Of a DNA stretch of 64,000 nt, positions 49,549 to 59,603 are shown in pieces (position 1 is the first letter of the stretch; every line of letters starts with the position of its first letter). The position numbers were made by a program, and so were the translations under genes. The stretch covers positions 1 to 64,000 of the forward strand of contig NZ_JACXXN010000004.1 of the NCBI RefSeq assembly GCF_014904695.1. The letters run 5' to 3'. The stretch comes from Nostoc sp. MG11 (GTDB lineage Bacteria; Cyanobacteriota; Cyanobacteriia; Cyanobacteriales; Nostocaceae). Below the pieces are notes generated by a model. It saw nothing but the letters and a program-made list of their open reading frames with translations. It ran no database searches and was not told where the DNA came from.

Positions 49549-50086
49549 TTTATAATTCATAGTTTAAAGACGCTCAGGGACTCCCTAGCGCTGTGCTATT
49601 TAGTGGGAGCTTGTGAACTCTCCACGGTCTTTAAGACCAGGCTGATTAAAAATGAGCGTGGGGGCGAGACCTATTCTTTAATTATGAATTAATTATTAGG
49701 TCAATTGTAATTTTTCTTGCTATGCCTCTCTCCTTAAAGTAGGAGTTTATGGCAATGAAGGCTATCAGTCAAATGTAACTCTGACTTGCGGTGAAATTAA
49801 CCCCTTGGTTTTTCCTAATATTGCGGTTTCAATTGAGCAATTACTAGAACACCGATTCAGTAGAGACGTTGCAATGCAACGTCTCTACAGTCAACGATAA
49901 TTGGTCGTTTCACCGAAAAGAAATCGGGTTTTTGCGATTACTGAATCGATGCTTTAGGGGGATAAATCTTTTTACTGCGTTGCATCATCATATTTCCCGC
50001 CCTAAATTAGAATCAAGCTGGTTGAGGTTGTCTTTGAGAATAAAGGCGATCGCAATAAAGTATCCAAGTGACTCCAAATAAACCAC
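49549..50086. other. intergenic region with structured sequence and a palindrome
   Basis: 49565-49670 has unusual GC-rich self-complementary pieces (ACGCTCAGGGACTCCCTAGCG, GGTCTTTAAGACC) resembling an IS200/IS605-type end or a small RNA, but I cannot name it. 49861-49887 is a perfect palindrome. The short ORF over it is a by-product of the palindrome. Confidence 0.45.
49861..49887. repeat. 27-bp palindrome TAGAGACGTTGCA-A-TGCAACGTCTCTA
   Basis: Perfect 13-bp arms around one base. It is a known-looking dispersed Nostoc/Anabaena intergenic palindrome. Confidence 0.85.
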
Positions 50087-50425
50087 TTAGAGAACCTGCG
50101 TTCGCGTAGCGTGCCGTAGGCGATCGCAGCCTTTACGCCCCATCCAGTCTGTAATTTCACTCACGATGGTTGTAGTGGTTTTAGCAACCATATAAGCTGT
50201 ACCTGTGGCGGCAAGGGTTACTAAACCTAACTGTGCCAGCATATCTAAAATTCCCTGACTGGATAAATCTTCATGAAAATAGATTTTCCAGATAGTTGTG
50301 TACATGGCGATATCAGATGCAGTTAACACAATCTGTTTGGGAACTTCGATATCTCCTGTAACTTTTCTTTTGCAGAGGCAATATTTACTTATAAGGGTTA
50401 CATCAACATCATTAACCCTGTACAG
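50087..50425 (-). pseudogene. truncated ORF ended by a dispersed repeat
   Basis: The frame is open from after TGA at 50428 to 50087 but has no ATG near its start. It reads GDIEVPKQIVLTASDIAMY, then IWKIYFHEDLS and LAQLGLVTLAATGTAYMVAKTTTTIVSEITDWMG. A soluble helix is followed by a hydrophobic segment (about 60-78), convincing protein sequence of an unknown, probably membrane-associated family. Then GCGTTCGCGTAGCGTGCCG and GGCGATCGC, a dispersed Nostoc repeat (50098-50127), supply an artificial C-terminus. Both ends seem missing. Confidence 0.55.
50098..50127. repeat. dispersed repeat containing GCGTTCGCGTAGCGTGCCG and HIP1
   Basis: Matches a common Nostoc-type GC-rich repeat that ends in the HIP1 octamer GCGATCGC. 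It lies inside the 3' end of the truncated ORF. Confidence 0.65.
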
Positions 50426-50611
50426 TCAGTTACTTTAACTAGGTTAGACTATCTCTTCGCCAGCAAAAAATTTTGTCTTGTCTACTTTCTTAATTGATTG
50501 TTATCACAAACACATTAGCCTAGTTACTTACCCGATTAGGCGATGTCGCTTGAATATTCTCCACGATATCTTAAAAGTATCAGGAGTTAATGAACTCTGG
50601 AGACTATAATT

Positions 50612-50989
50612 ATGAAAAAAATTATTACAGTTGGTCTAGTAGCTTTAGCCACCACTACTGGATTTCTACTTAACAATCAGCCTGTTCAAGCTCACAAGCG
50701 TTACTATCACTATCGCCCATATTACACACGTCCATTAAACTATTGCTATCCCATTACTGAATGGCTTGTTGACGAAGATCCTGCCTATCATCCTCAAGCT
50801 TATGCTGATGGCTACCGCCAAGGGAAAAATAGCGTTAAAAAAGGACAGGCTTATAAACCGCGTACTGCTGGCGGTGAATTTAGTCGTGGTTTTGATGATG
50901 GTTATTATGGCAGAGAATTTGCAGGGCAGAAACAAATAGTTCCTAACATAATTAAGCCATACAGCACAACACAATGCGGTTGGTTTTAA
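50612..50989 (+). CDS. small secreted protein, 125 aa, unknown
   Basis: A signal peptide (1-27, cleavage after PVQA) precedes a His/Tyr-rich start (HKRYYHYRPYYTRP) and a body with two similar motifs: YADGYRQGKNSVKKGQ and FSRGFDDGYYGREFAGQ. The FxxGxxDGYxxG-type repeats are seen in small exported bacterial proteins of unknown role. It has two Cys (one in each half) that could form a disulfide. No family assigned. Preceded by GGAG about 10 bp upstream. Confidence 0.8.
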   Translation: MKKIITVGLVALATTTGFLLNNQPVQAHKRYYHYRPYYTRPLNYCYPITEWLVDEDPAYHPQAYADGYRQGKNSVKKGQAYKPRTAGGEFSRGFDDGYYGREFAGQKQIVPNIIKPYSTTQCGWF

Positions 50990-51102
50990 TTCTTTACTTC
51001 ACAAGCGTGCTGAGTCTTGAGTCTTTGAAGTTCAGAGCGACGGTTTCTGTTGCTCTGACTTTTCGCGGGTAAAGAGTAAAAGGTAATAGGAAACTTTTCA
51101 AG

Positions 51103-51504
51103 GCTACCGTGTACACACAAGTTATCGAATCACTACCAGTTCTCGAATTACCCCTCCCTAACCCTCCCCTTGTAAAGGCTACGGTGTACACACATCTCTG
51201 TACAAAACCAAAATCGTTGTAGATCCTCCTAAATCCCCCTTAAAAAGGGGGACTTTGAGAGGTTTTTGCCCCCCTTTTGAAGGGGGGTTGGGGGGATCAA
51301 AAGCCTGTGGGGCAACTCTAAAAGACTTGTGTGTACACCGTAGCTTTTTAAGGGGGGTTGGGGGGATCAAAAGCCTGTGGGGCAACTCTAAAAGACTTGT
51401 GTGTACACCGTAGCTTGTAAAGGTGAGGGAACTAGATTTTCCGGTTTCCTCCCTTGGAAAGGGGAGATTAAGGAGGGTAATTCGACTTGTGTGTACACGG
51501 TAGC
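51103..51504. repeat. repeat island: five copies of a GTGTACAC-centred motif and a 70-bp tandem duplication
   Basis: The motif ACTTGTGTGTACACCGTAGC, or its complement, occurs at 51103-51122 and 51178-51194 (one orientation) and at 51325-51344, 51395-51414 and 51485-51504 (other orientation). Copies 3 and 4 are part of a 70-bp direct repeat (51280-51349 and 51350-51419), nearly identical, that contains GGGGGGTTGGGGGGATC. C-rich/G-rich arms around 51235-51300 form strong hairpins. There are no spacers of CRISPR type. The island sits between a small secreted-protein gene and the CheB/CheR hybrid kinase. Confidence 0.85.
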
Positions 51505-51765
51505 TCTTTAGGAGAAGGGCTGTAGGGCGATCGCGAACTCAGCACGTTAAATTATTTTAGAAATCTTTTAATCTTTAAACAATACTATAGTTAGATACTA
51601 AGGCCATCGTGCTTAAGTGATTCTAGATTAAGGATTCTCAAAATTAAGATTACGAAACAGCACGCTTGTGAAGTTTTAGATATACTCTTTATCTTTCTTA
51701 ATTTTAAATACCAAAAACAGAACACTCCTAACTATTATTAGCTGTTGTATTAGCTGTTGCGTCCC

Positions 51766-54700
51766 ATGACATCTAAGCGGTCTTCCGAGAAATCTGAATC
51801 TAATTCCAGTGTATCTCAAGCATCCAATGAGGAGGAGCAGGATAATCAGAAAAAATTATTTCCGATTGTTGGGATGGGAGCTTCAGCAGGTGGATTGGAG
51901 GCGTACAGAGAGTTATTGAGCCATTTGCCTGTTGATACTGGCATGGCATTTGTGTTGATTCAGCATTTAAGCCCCAATCAAAAAAGTTTGTTGACGGAGA
52001 TTCTTTCTCGGACAACCAAGATGCCTGTAACTGAAGTGCAGGATGGCATGTCCGTGGAACCAAATCATGTCTACGTGATTCCGCCAAATAAAATGATGAC
52101 CATTTCTCAAGGGGTGCTGAAACTGATGCCGCGCGAGAAAACCCGTGGGATCAATATGACAGTCGATGCTTTCTTTCTTTCGTTAGCAGAGGAGCGGGCA
52201 AGCAAAGCGATCGCAGTGGTATTATCGGGGGGCGATTCTGATGGCACACGGGGACTGGAAACAATCAAGGCTGCTGGCGGTATCACCTTTGCCCAGTGTG
52301 AAGACACAGCAAGAGTCAGTAGTATGCCGAACACCGCTGTAGCTTCGGGTTATGTAGACTTTATCCTACCTCCACAAGCGATCGCCGAGGAATTGGCAAA
52401 GATCAGCCGTCATCCCTACGTCAAAAGCCCAACCCAAGTAAAACAAAATGAGGAACTGCCAGAAGGCGAAAATGCTCTGGCCACAATCTTCAGTCTACTG
52501 CGGGTTGCTACAGGGGTTAACTTTACCCACTACAAGCAGACTACTCTGAAACGGCGGATCTCGCGGCGAATGGTTTTGTACAAGCTCGAAAGGCTAGAAG
52601 ATTACGTCCGCTATCTTCAAGAGAACCCGGCGGAAGTGAGCGCATTGTATCAGGATTTGCTGATTACAGTTACATGTTTTTTCCGCGATTCCGAATCCTT
52701 TGAAGCTTTAAAGAGCAAAGTATTTCCGATTATTACCAAGGATCGAACTCCAGAGTCACCGATCCGCATTTGGGTAGCGGGATGTTCAACGGGTGAAGAA
52801 GCCTACTCTATTGCTATATGCTTGCTGGAGTATCTAGGGGAGCAGGGAATCAATCCGCCGATTCAGATTTTTGCTACGGACATCAATGAGGTGGCGATCG
52901 ACAAAGCTAGGAATGGCGTCTACAAACAAAACCAAATAGCAGATGTCTCTCCAGAACGTCTTAAGCGCTTTTTTGTTCAGGTAGAAAACGGTTATCAGAT
53001 CAGTAAATCGGTGCGTGAACTGTGTATCTTCGCTAGGCAAAACCTGATTAGTGACCCGGCATTTTCCAAGCTGGATCTAATTACTTGTCGAAATGTGCTA
53101 ATTTACTTGGGATCTTTTGTGCAAAAGAAGCTCCTACCATTCTTCCACTATGGTCTTAATTCATCGGGCTTTCTGATGTTAGGCACATCTGAGACAGTAG
53201 GTGAGTTTACAGACTTGTTTGCTCTGGTGGATAGAAAGTACAAGATTTATTCCCGAAAGTTGGCATCATCTCGGTTGGGTCTTGATATAGTTGCCAGCAA
53301 CTATCCCATAGAAATCGCAAACTCCCAGCCTACGGTGAGCGGCGATGACTCAAACGACCAAGAAATACAGAAACAGGCTGACCAAATCGTTTTGAAGCAA
53401 TACGCTCCAGTCGGTGTTGTGATCAACGAAGATTTAGAGATTCTACAATTCCGAGGACAGACCAGCGTTTACTTGCAGCCCGCACCCGGAAAAGCAAGTT
53501 TTAACTTGCTAAAGATGGTAAAACAAGATTTGCGGCTAGAGCTACGTACCGCAATTTACCAGGCGAAAAAGCGCGAAACGCCGATGAGCAAGTCAGGCTT
53601 ACAGCTGAGAGAAGAAGATCAAATCAGGCAGGTGAGGATTGATGTGATTCCATTCAAACTGGCCCCAACAGCAGAACGCCACTTTTTAGTTCTGTTTGAT
53701 GACATACAAGAGTCGGTGATTTCAACACAGCCAGCAAATGAACGTCCTGTCAAGTCTAGACGGCGCAAACAAACTCCAGACGAGCAAGAGATTAACCAGA
53801 TCAAACAAGAACTGGCAACCACTAAAGAATATCTCCAATCGATTATTGAGGAGCAGCAAGCTACCAATCAAGATCTTAGAGCTGCCAACGAGGAAATTCT
53901 CTCAAGCAACGAAGAGTTGCAAAGTACCAATGAGGAATTAGAAACCGCCAAAGAAGAGATTCAGGCAACCAATGAAGAACTGAACACGGTCAACGACGAA
54001 TTACAGCGGCGAAATGCTGAAACAACTCAAGTCGGCAATGATCTCCAAAATCTGCTCAGTAGTATTAACATTCCCATCCTGATGCTAGGAGGCGATCTGC
54101 GGATTCGGCGCTTTACTCCAGCAGCAGGGGTAATCTTCAACCTGATTCCAACAGATGTCGGGCGACCGCTGAGTGATATTAACCATAACCTGAATGTCCC
54201 CGACTTAGAGCCACAAATCTTAGAGGTGATTAGCACCCTCAACTTTAAAGCTCAGGAGGTGCAAAACCACCAGAGTCATTGGTTTGACATGCGAATCCGT
54301 CCTTATCGGACGATAGACAACAAGATTGACGGTGCTGTATTGGTGTTGGTTGACATTAACGCCCTGAAACGTAGCACGCAGCAGCTAACAGCATCTCGAA
54401 ATTACGCTCAAGCAATTGTCGAAACTGTACAGGAATCGTTGGTGGTGCTAAATGAAGATTTACAGGTGATTAGCGCCAATGAGTCTTTCTACGAGACATT
54501 CCATGTTGTACCAACAGAAACAGAACAGCGCCTCATCTTTGAACTGGGAAATGGACAGTGGAATATTCCCCAGTTGCGATCGCTGCTAGAAGACGTTCTC
54601 TCCCACAAAAGCCAGTTTCAAGATGTTGAAGTTGAGTCTGAATTCGAGCAAATCGGGCACAAAATCATGCGGCTAAATGCCCGGATAATGCCTGAAATAG

Positions 54701-55983
54701 ACGAGAAGCCGATGATTCTCCTAGTGATTGAGGACATCACGCAGCGTAAGCAGTTGGAGGCAGAACGCTCTCAGCTTTTGACTCAAGAGCAATCAGCCCG
54801 CACTGCGGCTGAGACAGCCAACCGCGCCAAAGATGAGTTCTTATCCGTTGTCTCGCACGAACTGCGGAATCCACTCAATGCTATGATGGGGTGGGCACAG
54901 TTGCTACGTAAGCGTCAGCTAAATGAAGATACGATTAAACAGGGGCTTGAAGCCATCGAGCACAGTGCCAGGGTGCAAGCCAAACTCATTGCGGATCTCT
55001 TAGATGTCTCACGTATTACTTCAGGCAGGCTGTCTCTGGAGCTTCGATTGATTCAGCTAGCCCATTTGATTGAGGAGGCGATCGAGGTCGTCCGTGTATC
55101 AGCAGAAGCTAAGAATATTCAATTTGAATCCAGGCTAGATCATTCCACTAGAGAGATATCAGCTGATCCGACCCGTATCCAGCAGGTCGTTTGGAATTTA
55201 CTTTCTAATGCAATTAAATTTACCCCAGAGGGGGGGAGAATTGAAGTCACACTAGAATATAACGAACAAGCTGAGATTCAAGTGATCGATACAGGTAAGG
55301 GCATCAGCGCTGATTTTCTCCCTTATGTTTTTGATCGCTTCAGTCAGGCTGATAGCAGCAAAACGCGAGTAAATACCGGACTAGGACTGGGGCTTTCTAT
55401 TGTGCGTCATTTGGTAGAACTCCACGGCGGCACAGTTCTTGCCCAGAGCCAGGGTGAAGAACAAGGGGCGACATTTACCATAAGGCTGCCACTGCAAACT
55501 AATCCACAAGAAAGTTCTGTGCTCAGTGTTATGGAGCCAGTCGTCTCAACAGAAGTGCCGGAAGTATTATTGAATAATATTCCTTCATTAGAGGCTGTGC
55601 GAGTACTGGTGGTAGATGACGAAGCAGATATACGCGAGTTATTTACAACAGTGCTTGAGGTCTACGGAGTCGAGGTGACGGCGGTCGCATCAGCAAAAGA
55701 GGCTATATCAGCACTATTGGCAAGCCCTGGCGGATATGATGTACTCCTGTCTGACATCGGTATGCCAGAGGAGAACGGTTATATGCTGATTCGTCAGGTA
55801 AGGGCTTTGAGTGCCGAGGCTGGGGGACAAATTCCAGCCGCAGCGCTGACGGCGTATGTCAGAGATCAAGAGTATCAAGAGGCTATTGTAGCCGGTTTCC
55901 AAGTGCATCTTGCTAAACCCGTCGAACCAGAACAACTACTATTGGTAGTCGCTTCTTTAGCTGGGCGAATCGGAAATGATTAA
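51766..55983 (+). CDS. CheB-CheR-PAS-histidine kinase-receiver hybrid (1405 aa)
   Basis: Domains: CheB methylesterase about 32-215 (S40 in GASAGG, H67 in IQHLSP, Asp in GGDSDGT), then CheR 230-500 (LYQDLLITVTCFFRD, AGCSTGEEAYS, DLITCRNVLIYL). A long coiled coil spans about 665-760 (repeated ANEEILSSNEELQSTNEELE-type heptads). PAS about 765-880 and PAS 885-1000 follow. HisKA has H1031 in SHELRNPLN, then HATPase_c (NAIKFTPEGG, GLGLGLSIVRHL). The receiver domain holds D1330 (LLSDIGMPEENG) and a C-terminal KP. No chemoreceptors or che genes are nearby, so it is a free-standing sensory hybrid. ATG 51766 used; TTG 51757 is possible. Confidence 0.93.
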   Translation: MTSKRSSEKSESNSSVSQASNEEEQDNQKKLFPIVGMGASAGGLEAYRELLSHLPVDTGMAFVLIQHLSPNQKSLLTEILSRTTKMPVTEVQDGMSVEPNHVYVIPPNKMMTISQGVLKLMPREKTRGINMTVDAFFLSLAEERASKAIAVVLSGGDSDGTRGLETIKAAGGITFAQCEDTARVSSMPNTAVASGYVDFILPPQAIAEELAKISRHPYVKSPTQVKQNEELPEGENALATIFSLLRVATGVNFTHYKQTTLKRRISRRMVLYKLERLEDYVRYLQENPAEVSALYQDLLITVTCFFRDSESFEALKSKVFPIITKDRTPESPIRIWVAGCSTGEEAYSIAICLLEYLGEQGINPPIQIFATDINEVAIDKARNGVYKQNQIADVSPERLKRFFVQVENGYQISKSVRELCIFARQNLISDPAFSKLDLITCRNVLIYLGSFVQKKLLPFFHYGLNSSGFLMLGTSETVGEFTDLFALVDRKYKIYSRKLASSRLGLDIVASNYPIEIANSQPTVSGDDSNDQEIQKQADQIVLKQYAPVGVVINEDLEILQFRGQTSVYLQPAPGKASFNLLKMVKQDLRLELRTAIYQAKKRETPMSKSGLQLREEDQIRQVRIDVIPFKLAPTAERHFLVLFDDIQESVISTQPANERPVKSRRRKQTPDEQEINQIKQELATTKEYLQSIIEEQQATNQDLRAANEEILSSNEELQSTNEELETAKEEIQATNEELNTVNDELQRRNAETTQVGNDLQNLLSSINIPILMLGGDLRIRRFTPAAGVIFNLIPTDVGRPLSDINHNLNVPDLEPQILEVISTLNFKAQEVQNHQSHWFDMRIRPYRTIDNKIDGAVLVLVDINALKRSTQQLTASRNYAQAIVETVQESLVVLNEDLQVISANESFYETFHVVPTETEQRLIFELGNGQWNIPQLRSLLEDVLSHKSQFQDVEVESEFEQIGHKIMRLNARIMPEIDEKPMILLVIEDITQRKQLEAERSQLLTQEQSARTAAETANRAKDEFLSVVSHELRNPLNAMMGWAQLLRKRQLNEDTIKQGLEAIEHSARVQAKLIADLLDVSRITSGRLSLELRLIQLAHLIEEAIEVVRVSAEAKNIQFESRLDHSTREISADPTRIQQVVWNLLSNAIKFTPEGGRIEVTLEYNEQAEIQVIDTGKGISADFLPYVFDRFSQADSSKTRVNTGLGLGLSIVRHLVELHGGTVLAQSQGEEQGATFTIRLPLQTNPQESSVLSVMEPVVSTEVPEVLLNNIPSLEAVRVLVVDDEADIRELFTTVLEVYGVEVTAVASAKEAISALLASPGGYDVLLSDIGMPEENGYMLIRQVRALSAEAGGQIPAAALTAYVRDQEYQEAIVAGFQVHLAKPVEPEQLLLVVASLAGRIGND

Positions 55984-56039
55984 TGAGTAGACTTCTTGCA
56001 CGAATCGAAAAATCATGGTTGTCATTTTGTAGTGCTGAG

Positions 56040-56112
56040 TAGGTTGGGTTGAGGAACGAAACCCAACATCATCAAGGCTTGTTTGGGTTTCACTTCGTTC
56101 AACCCAACCTAC
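56040..56112. repeat. inverted repeat TAGGTTGGGTTGA...TCAACCCAACCTA
   Basis: A 73-bp unit with a GAACGAAACCCAAC inner arm, between the convergent hybrid kinase and ccs1 genes. It is a dispersed cyanobacterial repeat with no coding content; it could act as a terminator. Confidence 0.85.
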
Positions 56113-56136
56113 AATTATCGCTATATGAGCATCGGA

Positions 56137-57549
56137 CTAAACTTGTGGAGATGCTAGGGATTCTTTAGTATTAGCTCCCTCGTCATTTTTTGGCTGTGAA
56201 CTTAGCTGATCTAAAATGTCTAAAACCTCGCGTTCAAAGGCAACCTGGGCGCGGTTGGTTTTGCCACCGACGTATAAGCGATCGCCTGTTTGCAATGCCC
56301 AAATTTGCGAGTGAGAAAAGTAACTCATGACTACACCCAGCATTAGCAAGCCAAACCCAGTATAAACAATGGGTATGCCTGGATCAGCTTTAATTTGTAA
56401 GCCAGTGCTACCAATTACATCCAGAATTTTCAGCGTCACGCCATTAACTTGGGTGGACATTCCAGTGCGTACAGTGTCAACCAATTTACCAGAAGCATCG
56501 TAAATCAATACCATACCTTGCAAGTCTTTGACTAATAAGGAGACACCTGCACTCAAATCTGGTTTAGTCGGAATCCAAGTTCCCCAGATCCGCCCTCTAC
56601 CGTTAGTATTCAATTGTGCAGTCGGTAGCTGAAAAATCGGGCTGTTATTGATGCGGACGCGAACAGCTGAGATTCCCCAATCTGTTTGATAGAAAGTTAC
56701 GCCATGATAATGCAGAGGTTGGTTAACAAAAATTTTTTTATGATCAACTTCCTGTCCTTGATTATTCAAGACAGACATATCTGAATAAAATTGGTCAATG
56801 CCACCAGATGGAGTATAGTCAATCCAAAAACGATTAACTCGCACAGACCAATCTTTCGGCACTTGGGCTGCTGCTAAAGGGCCAGCATCGATAATATTTT
56901 TCACTTGAAATGTATCACCACTGGCAACCATTTCCTGGGCAAGAAACCCAGTCATTGCTCCCCAAATTCCCCCCAGCAGAATAGCCACAATGCCCACATG
57001 AACGATGATTGGGCCGATGCGTCCGACTATTCCCTTGCGAGCATAAAGAATATTGTCTTTTTCTTGAAAAATTTTATAGCGACGGTTCTGCAATATTGGA
57101 CTTAGAGAATTCAGAGAACCAGTATCTAGTTCTGCACTCAAAGCTAGTTTTTGAAATTGCCGTGGTTCTTCATAATATTTCCAGCGACGCGCGGCTTTTA
57201 AGGCTGGTAATTGGCGGGTAAAAGTGCAAGCAGTTAGGCTAGTGCCAAACAAAATAAGTAATGCCAGAAACCACCAAGTACGGTATACATGGTCTAACCC
57301 AACTACCTGAATCACCTTCCAAGTCAAGAAACCAAACAAGGCTGGATGTTCTGGGTAGTTAGACTGGTAGAATGCGGGTGATTGTCCTTGTTCAATTACA
57401 GTACCGCTGATACTGAAGAGAGCGATTAAGAGTAGTAAGGCGATCGCTAATCGTAAATTTGTCAGTATGGGCAAAAACTCCTGCCGTAAGTAACGCCCAG
57501 GTATTGACCACCACTTTAATTCTTTGGACGCTGAATTTTCAATAGTCAT
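56137..57549 (-). CDS. ccs1: cytochrome c biogenesis protein Ccs1/ResB
   Basis: 470 aa. An N-terminal pair of TM helices ([31 protein letters not shown]) and a third around [24 protein letters not shown] precede a fourth near 175-195 ([24 protein letters not shown]). A large lumenal domain and a final helix (about 390-410) follow. His residues in the membrane region (HVGIV) are the kind that bind haem in system II. With CcsA it forms the haem-delivery complex for c-type cytochromes. It is 53 bp downstream of ccdA on the same strand. Confidence 0.93.
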   Translation of the reverse strand: MTIENSASKELKWWSIPGRYLRQEFLPILTNLRLAIALLLLIALFSISGTVIEQGQSPAFYQSNYPEHPALFGFLTWKVIQVVGLDHVYRTWWFLALLILFGTSLTACTFTRQLPALKAARRWKYYEEPRQFQKLALSAELDTGSLNSLSPILQNRRYKIFQEKDNILYARKGIVGRIGPIIVHVGIVAILLGGIWGAMTGFLAQEMVASGDTFQVKNIIDAGPLAAAQVPKDWSVRVNRFWIDYTPSGGIDQFYSDMSVLNNQGQEVDHKKIFVNQPLHYHGVTFYQTDWGISAVRVRINNSPIFQLPTAQLNTNGRGRIWGTWIPTKPDLSAGVSLLVKDLQGMVLIYDASGKLVDTVRTGMSTQVNGVTLKILDVIGSTGLQIKADPGIPIVYTGFGLLMLGVVMSYFSHSQIWALQTGDRLYVGGKTNRAQVAFEREVLDILDQLSSQPKNDEGANTKESLASPQV

Positions 57550-57602
57550 TTTTATTAATTTGTGTATATGAATCGCTACTAGGGCCCTATGAGGAAATGA
57601 AA

Positions 57603-58343
57603 CTAAAAACTGCCAAGGGGAATCCGAGAAATTAAAGAAAACACACCAAATCCTACTAACAGCGCCCCGCTAACTGGATTAATCCAACCAGACCAGCGAC
57701 GCAATTCCAACAGCTTTTTAATTGAAGCAGTAAAAGTACCTGCCAAAATCAATGGTGCTACATAACCCGCTGTGTAGGAAAGTAGCAAAGCCGCACCTAA
57801 AATTAAATCTTGTGTATTCGCAACCCAACCCAGTAAGCTGGCTAAAACAGGGGTGCTACAAGGGGATGCAACTAAACCGAAAGTCAACCCAAGCGCATAA
57901 GAACGGACTCCCGGCGGTAAATCTTGTGAAATCCAATTCGTTTCGCCCAAAGAAGGGAATTGCAGAGGTAATGCTTCCAGCAAGTTCAGCCCCATGAGAA
58001 TGGCAATGATACTAACAATAATCGGCAAACCAATTCCTACTTGACCGTAAACTTTTCCGACAAATGCTGCTAATATACCAAGCCCTGCCAGGGTAGTTGC
58101 TAATCCCAACGCAAACCACGTTGATTGGACTGCTGCTTGCAGACGGCTTTTTGCTTCGTAACCGCCGATGTAGCCAATGGTAATTGGCAGCATGGAAAGC
58201 ATACAAGGTGTAAGGCTAGTAAGCAAACCTGCTGCAAAGATGATGCCAATACTAAACAAACTTAGATGCGTCAGTTGGTTAGAAACGAGGGCATTGGCAA
58301 ATTGTTCTAGTTGGTAAAGTCGGGTTTGCAGAGTCTCCAGCAT
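57603..58343 (-). CDS. ccdA: cytochrome c biogenesis thiol transporter CcdA
   Basis: 246 aa, six transmembrane helices. The two redox cysteines sit in [19 protein letters not shown] (helix 1) and [18 protein letters not shown] (helix 4), with the paired Pro residues that mark CcdA/DsbD. It moves reducing power from thioredoxin across the membrane to keep apocytochrome Cys pairs reduced. It is the first gene of a ccdA-ccs1 pair that completes the thiol and haem arms of system II assembly apart from ccsA. Confidence 0.94.
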   Translation of the reverse strand: MLETLQTRLYQLEQFANALVSNQLTHLSLFSIGIIFAAGLLTSLTPCMLSMLPITIGYIGGYEAKSRLQAAVQSTWFALGLATTLAGLGILAAFVGKVYGQVGIGLPIIVSIIAILMGLNLLEALPLQFPSLGETNWISQDLPPGVRSYALGLTFGLVASPCSTPVLASLLGWVANTQDLILGAALLLSYTAGYVAPLILAGTFTASIKKLLELRRWSGWINPVSGALLVGFGVFSLISRIPLGSF

Positions 58344-58520
58344 GGGTGTTTCTGAGCGGGAAATGCTTAATCTGCTTGCATTCTAGCTTATTTTGCACCT
58401 TTGGGTTTGAGCGATGAGGCAAAGGGAACAAGACAGACATCTTGCGTGCTTAATTCAGATCGATGACACTGGTGTTATCTTTTTTACCGTCTTCCTTTGA
58501 CTAGCAACTTTGATTAATAT

Positions 58521-59603
58521 ATGCAAGAGCAAGACTTTTACCATGCTGATCCATTGGCCCGCTGGCTAGTTGATAAATGCCATTTGACACCTGTCAGTTT
58601 AGGACTGCTTTCGATCATAATTACATCTAGTTTTTACTTAGCAGTAGCTTCACTAAGTCAGACGTTAATATCGCACGGCGGTAGAAACATAGGGTTACTA
58701 CAAGATTGGTTTGCCTGGGTGTGGATCTGTTTGCTCAATCCAGTTGTCTTTGGCTACTATCTGTGGTCAGTTAAGGCGATATATAAGCTAATTCAGTACC
58801 TCAAAGAGTCAGATATTGTTAATGTTTCTGACATAGAAATTAACTCGGCATTGTCTCCATATAAAAAGCCGTGGCGTAAATTCTTGGCGTTGGCAGCAGG
58901 AGTAGCTTTCGGTATTTGGTATTTCTCCTTACAGCACAATGTTAAGAATTGGACGGGATCGGATGGAGGACTTCCAGCTTTGACTGGTGCGATTAATGCT
59001 GTTGTAATATTTTATGCAGCAACTATGTTAGTGTTGACCCTCATAACTAATGTTTGGGTGATGCATCAACTCCTTGGCAATAAGCAACTTAATATTAATC
59101 CACTGCATCCCGATCGCTGTGGTGGATTAAGTGTTTTGAGCCAATACTCTCTGAATACTGCTTATCTAGCTGCTATATTTGGCACGATGATTACGCTTAG
59201 TAATTATCAATTTATTACTCAAGGGATAGCACAGAAATACTGGTATTTTAATTTATTAATTCTGCTATATCTTCCTGTATCGTTAGTATGCTTTTTTGGG
59301 CCTCTTCTTGCCGCTCGGAAAGGCATGAAAAAAGCCAAAGAAGGATTAATAAGTGAAATTGCCAAGCAATTTCAAGCAGATTATGTGCGTATTCACAAAA
59401 GTTTGGGTAACGATGTTGAAAGTTTGAAGAAACAAACTGGCAAGCTTCAAGAATTACGCTCTCTCTATACATTGACCAATGAATTTCCGGTGTGGCCTTT
59501 TGATGTCACAACCTTTCGTCAGTACTTGCTGTCTGTAATCACACCGCTCATTCCCATACTACTAAAGTTAGGAGAATACTTTTTTAAGAATCAGTTCAAG
59601 TAG
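58521..59603 (+). CDS. integral membrane protein, 360 aa, unknown
   Basis: Six or so hydrophobic segments (about 25-47, 70-90, 120-140, 155-180, 215-235, 245-270), then a cytoplasmic helical C-terminal part with a terminal hydrophobic patch. The motif NPLHPDRCGGLSVLSQYS after TM4 is a recurring signature in bacterial membrane proteins of unknown function (HPDxxGGL). No transporter, kinase or enzyme motif is recognised. It is divergent from ccdA with about 175 bp between. Confidence 0.8.
   Translation: MQEQDFYHADPLARWLVDKCHLTPVSLGLLSIIITSSFYLAVASLSQTLISHGGRNIGLLQDWFAWVWICLLNPVVFGYYLWSVKAIYKLIQYLKESDIVNVSDIEINSALSPYKKPWRKFLALAAGVAFGIWYFSLQHNVKNWTGSDGGLPALTGAINAVVIFYAATMLVLTLITNVWVMHQLLGNKQLNINPLHPDRCGGLSVLSQYSLNTAYLAAIFGTMITLSNYQFITQGIAQKYWYFNLLILLYLPVSLVCFFGPLLAARKGMKKAKEGLISEIAKQFQADYVRIHKSLGNDVESLKKQTGKLQELRSLYTLTNEFPVWPFDVTTFRQYLLSVITPLIPILLKLGEYFFKNQFK

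Noticed and set aside
49869-50081. 70-aa ORF on the plus strand
   Set aside because: It begins in a dispersed palindrome and has no protein-like pattern.
51280-51419. Tandem 70-bp repeat as a CRISPR array
   Set aside because: The copies are directly adjacent with no unique spacers, only two units, and no cas genes.
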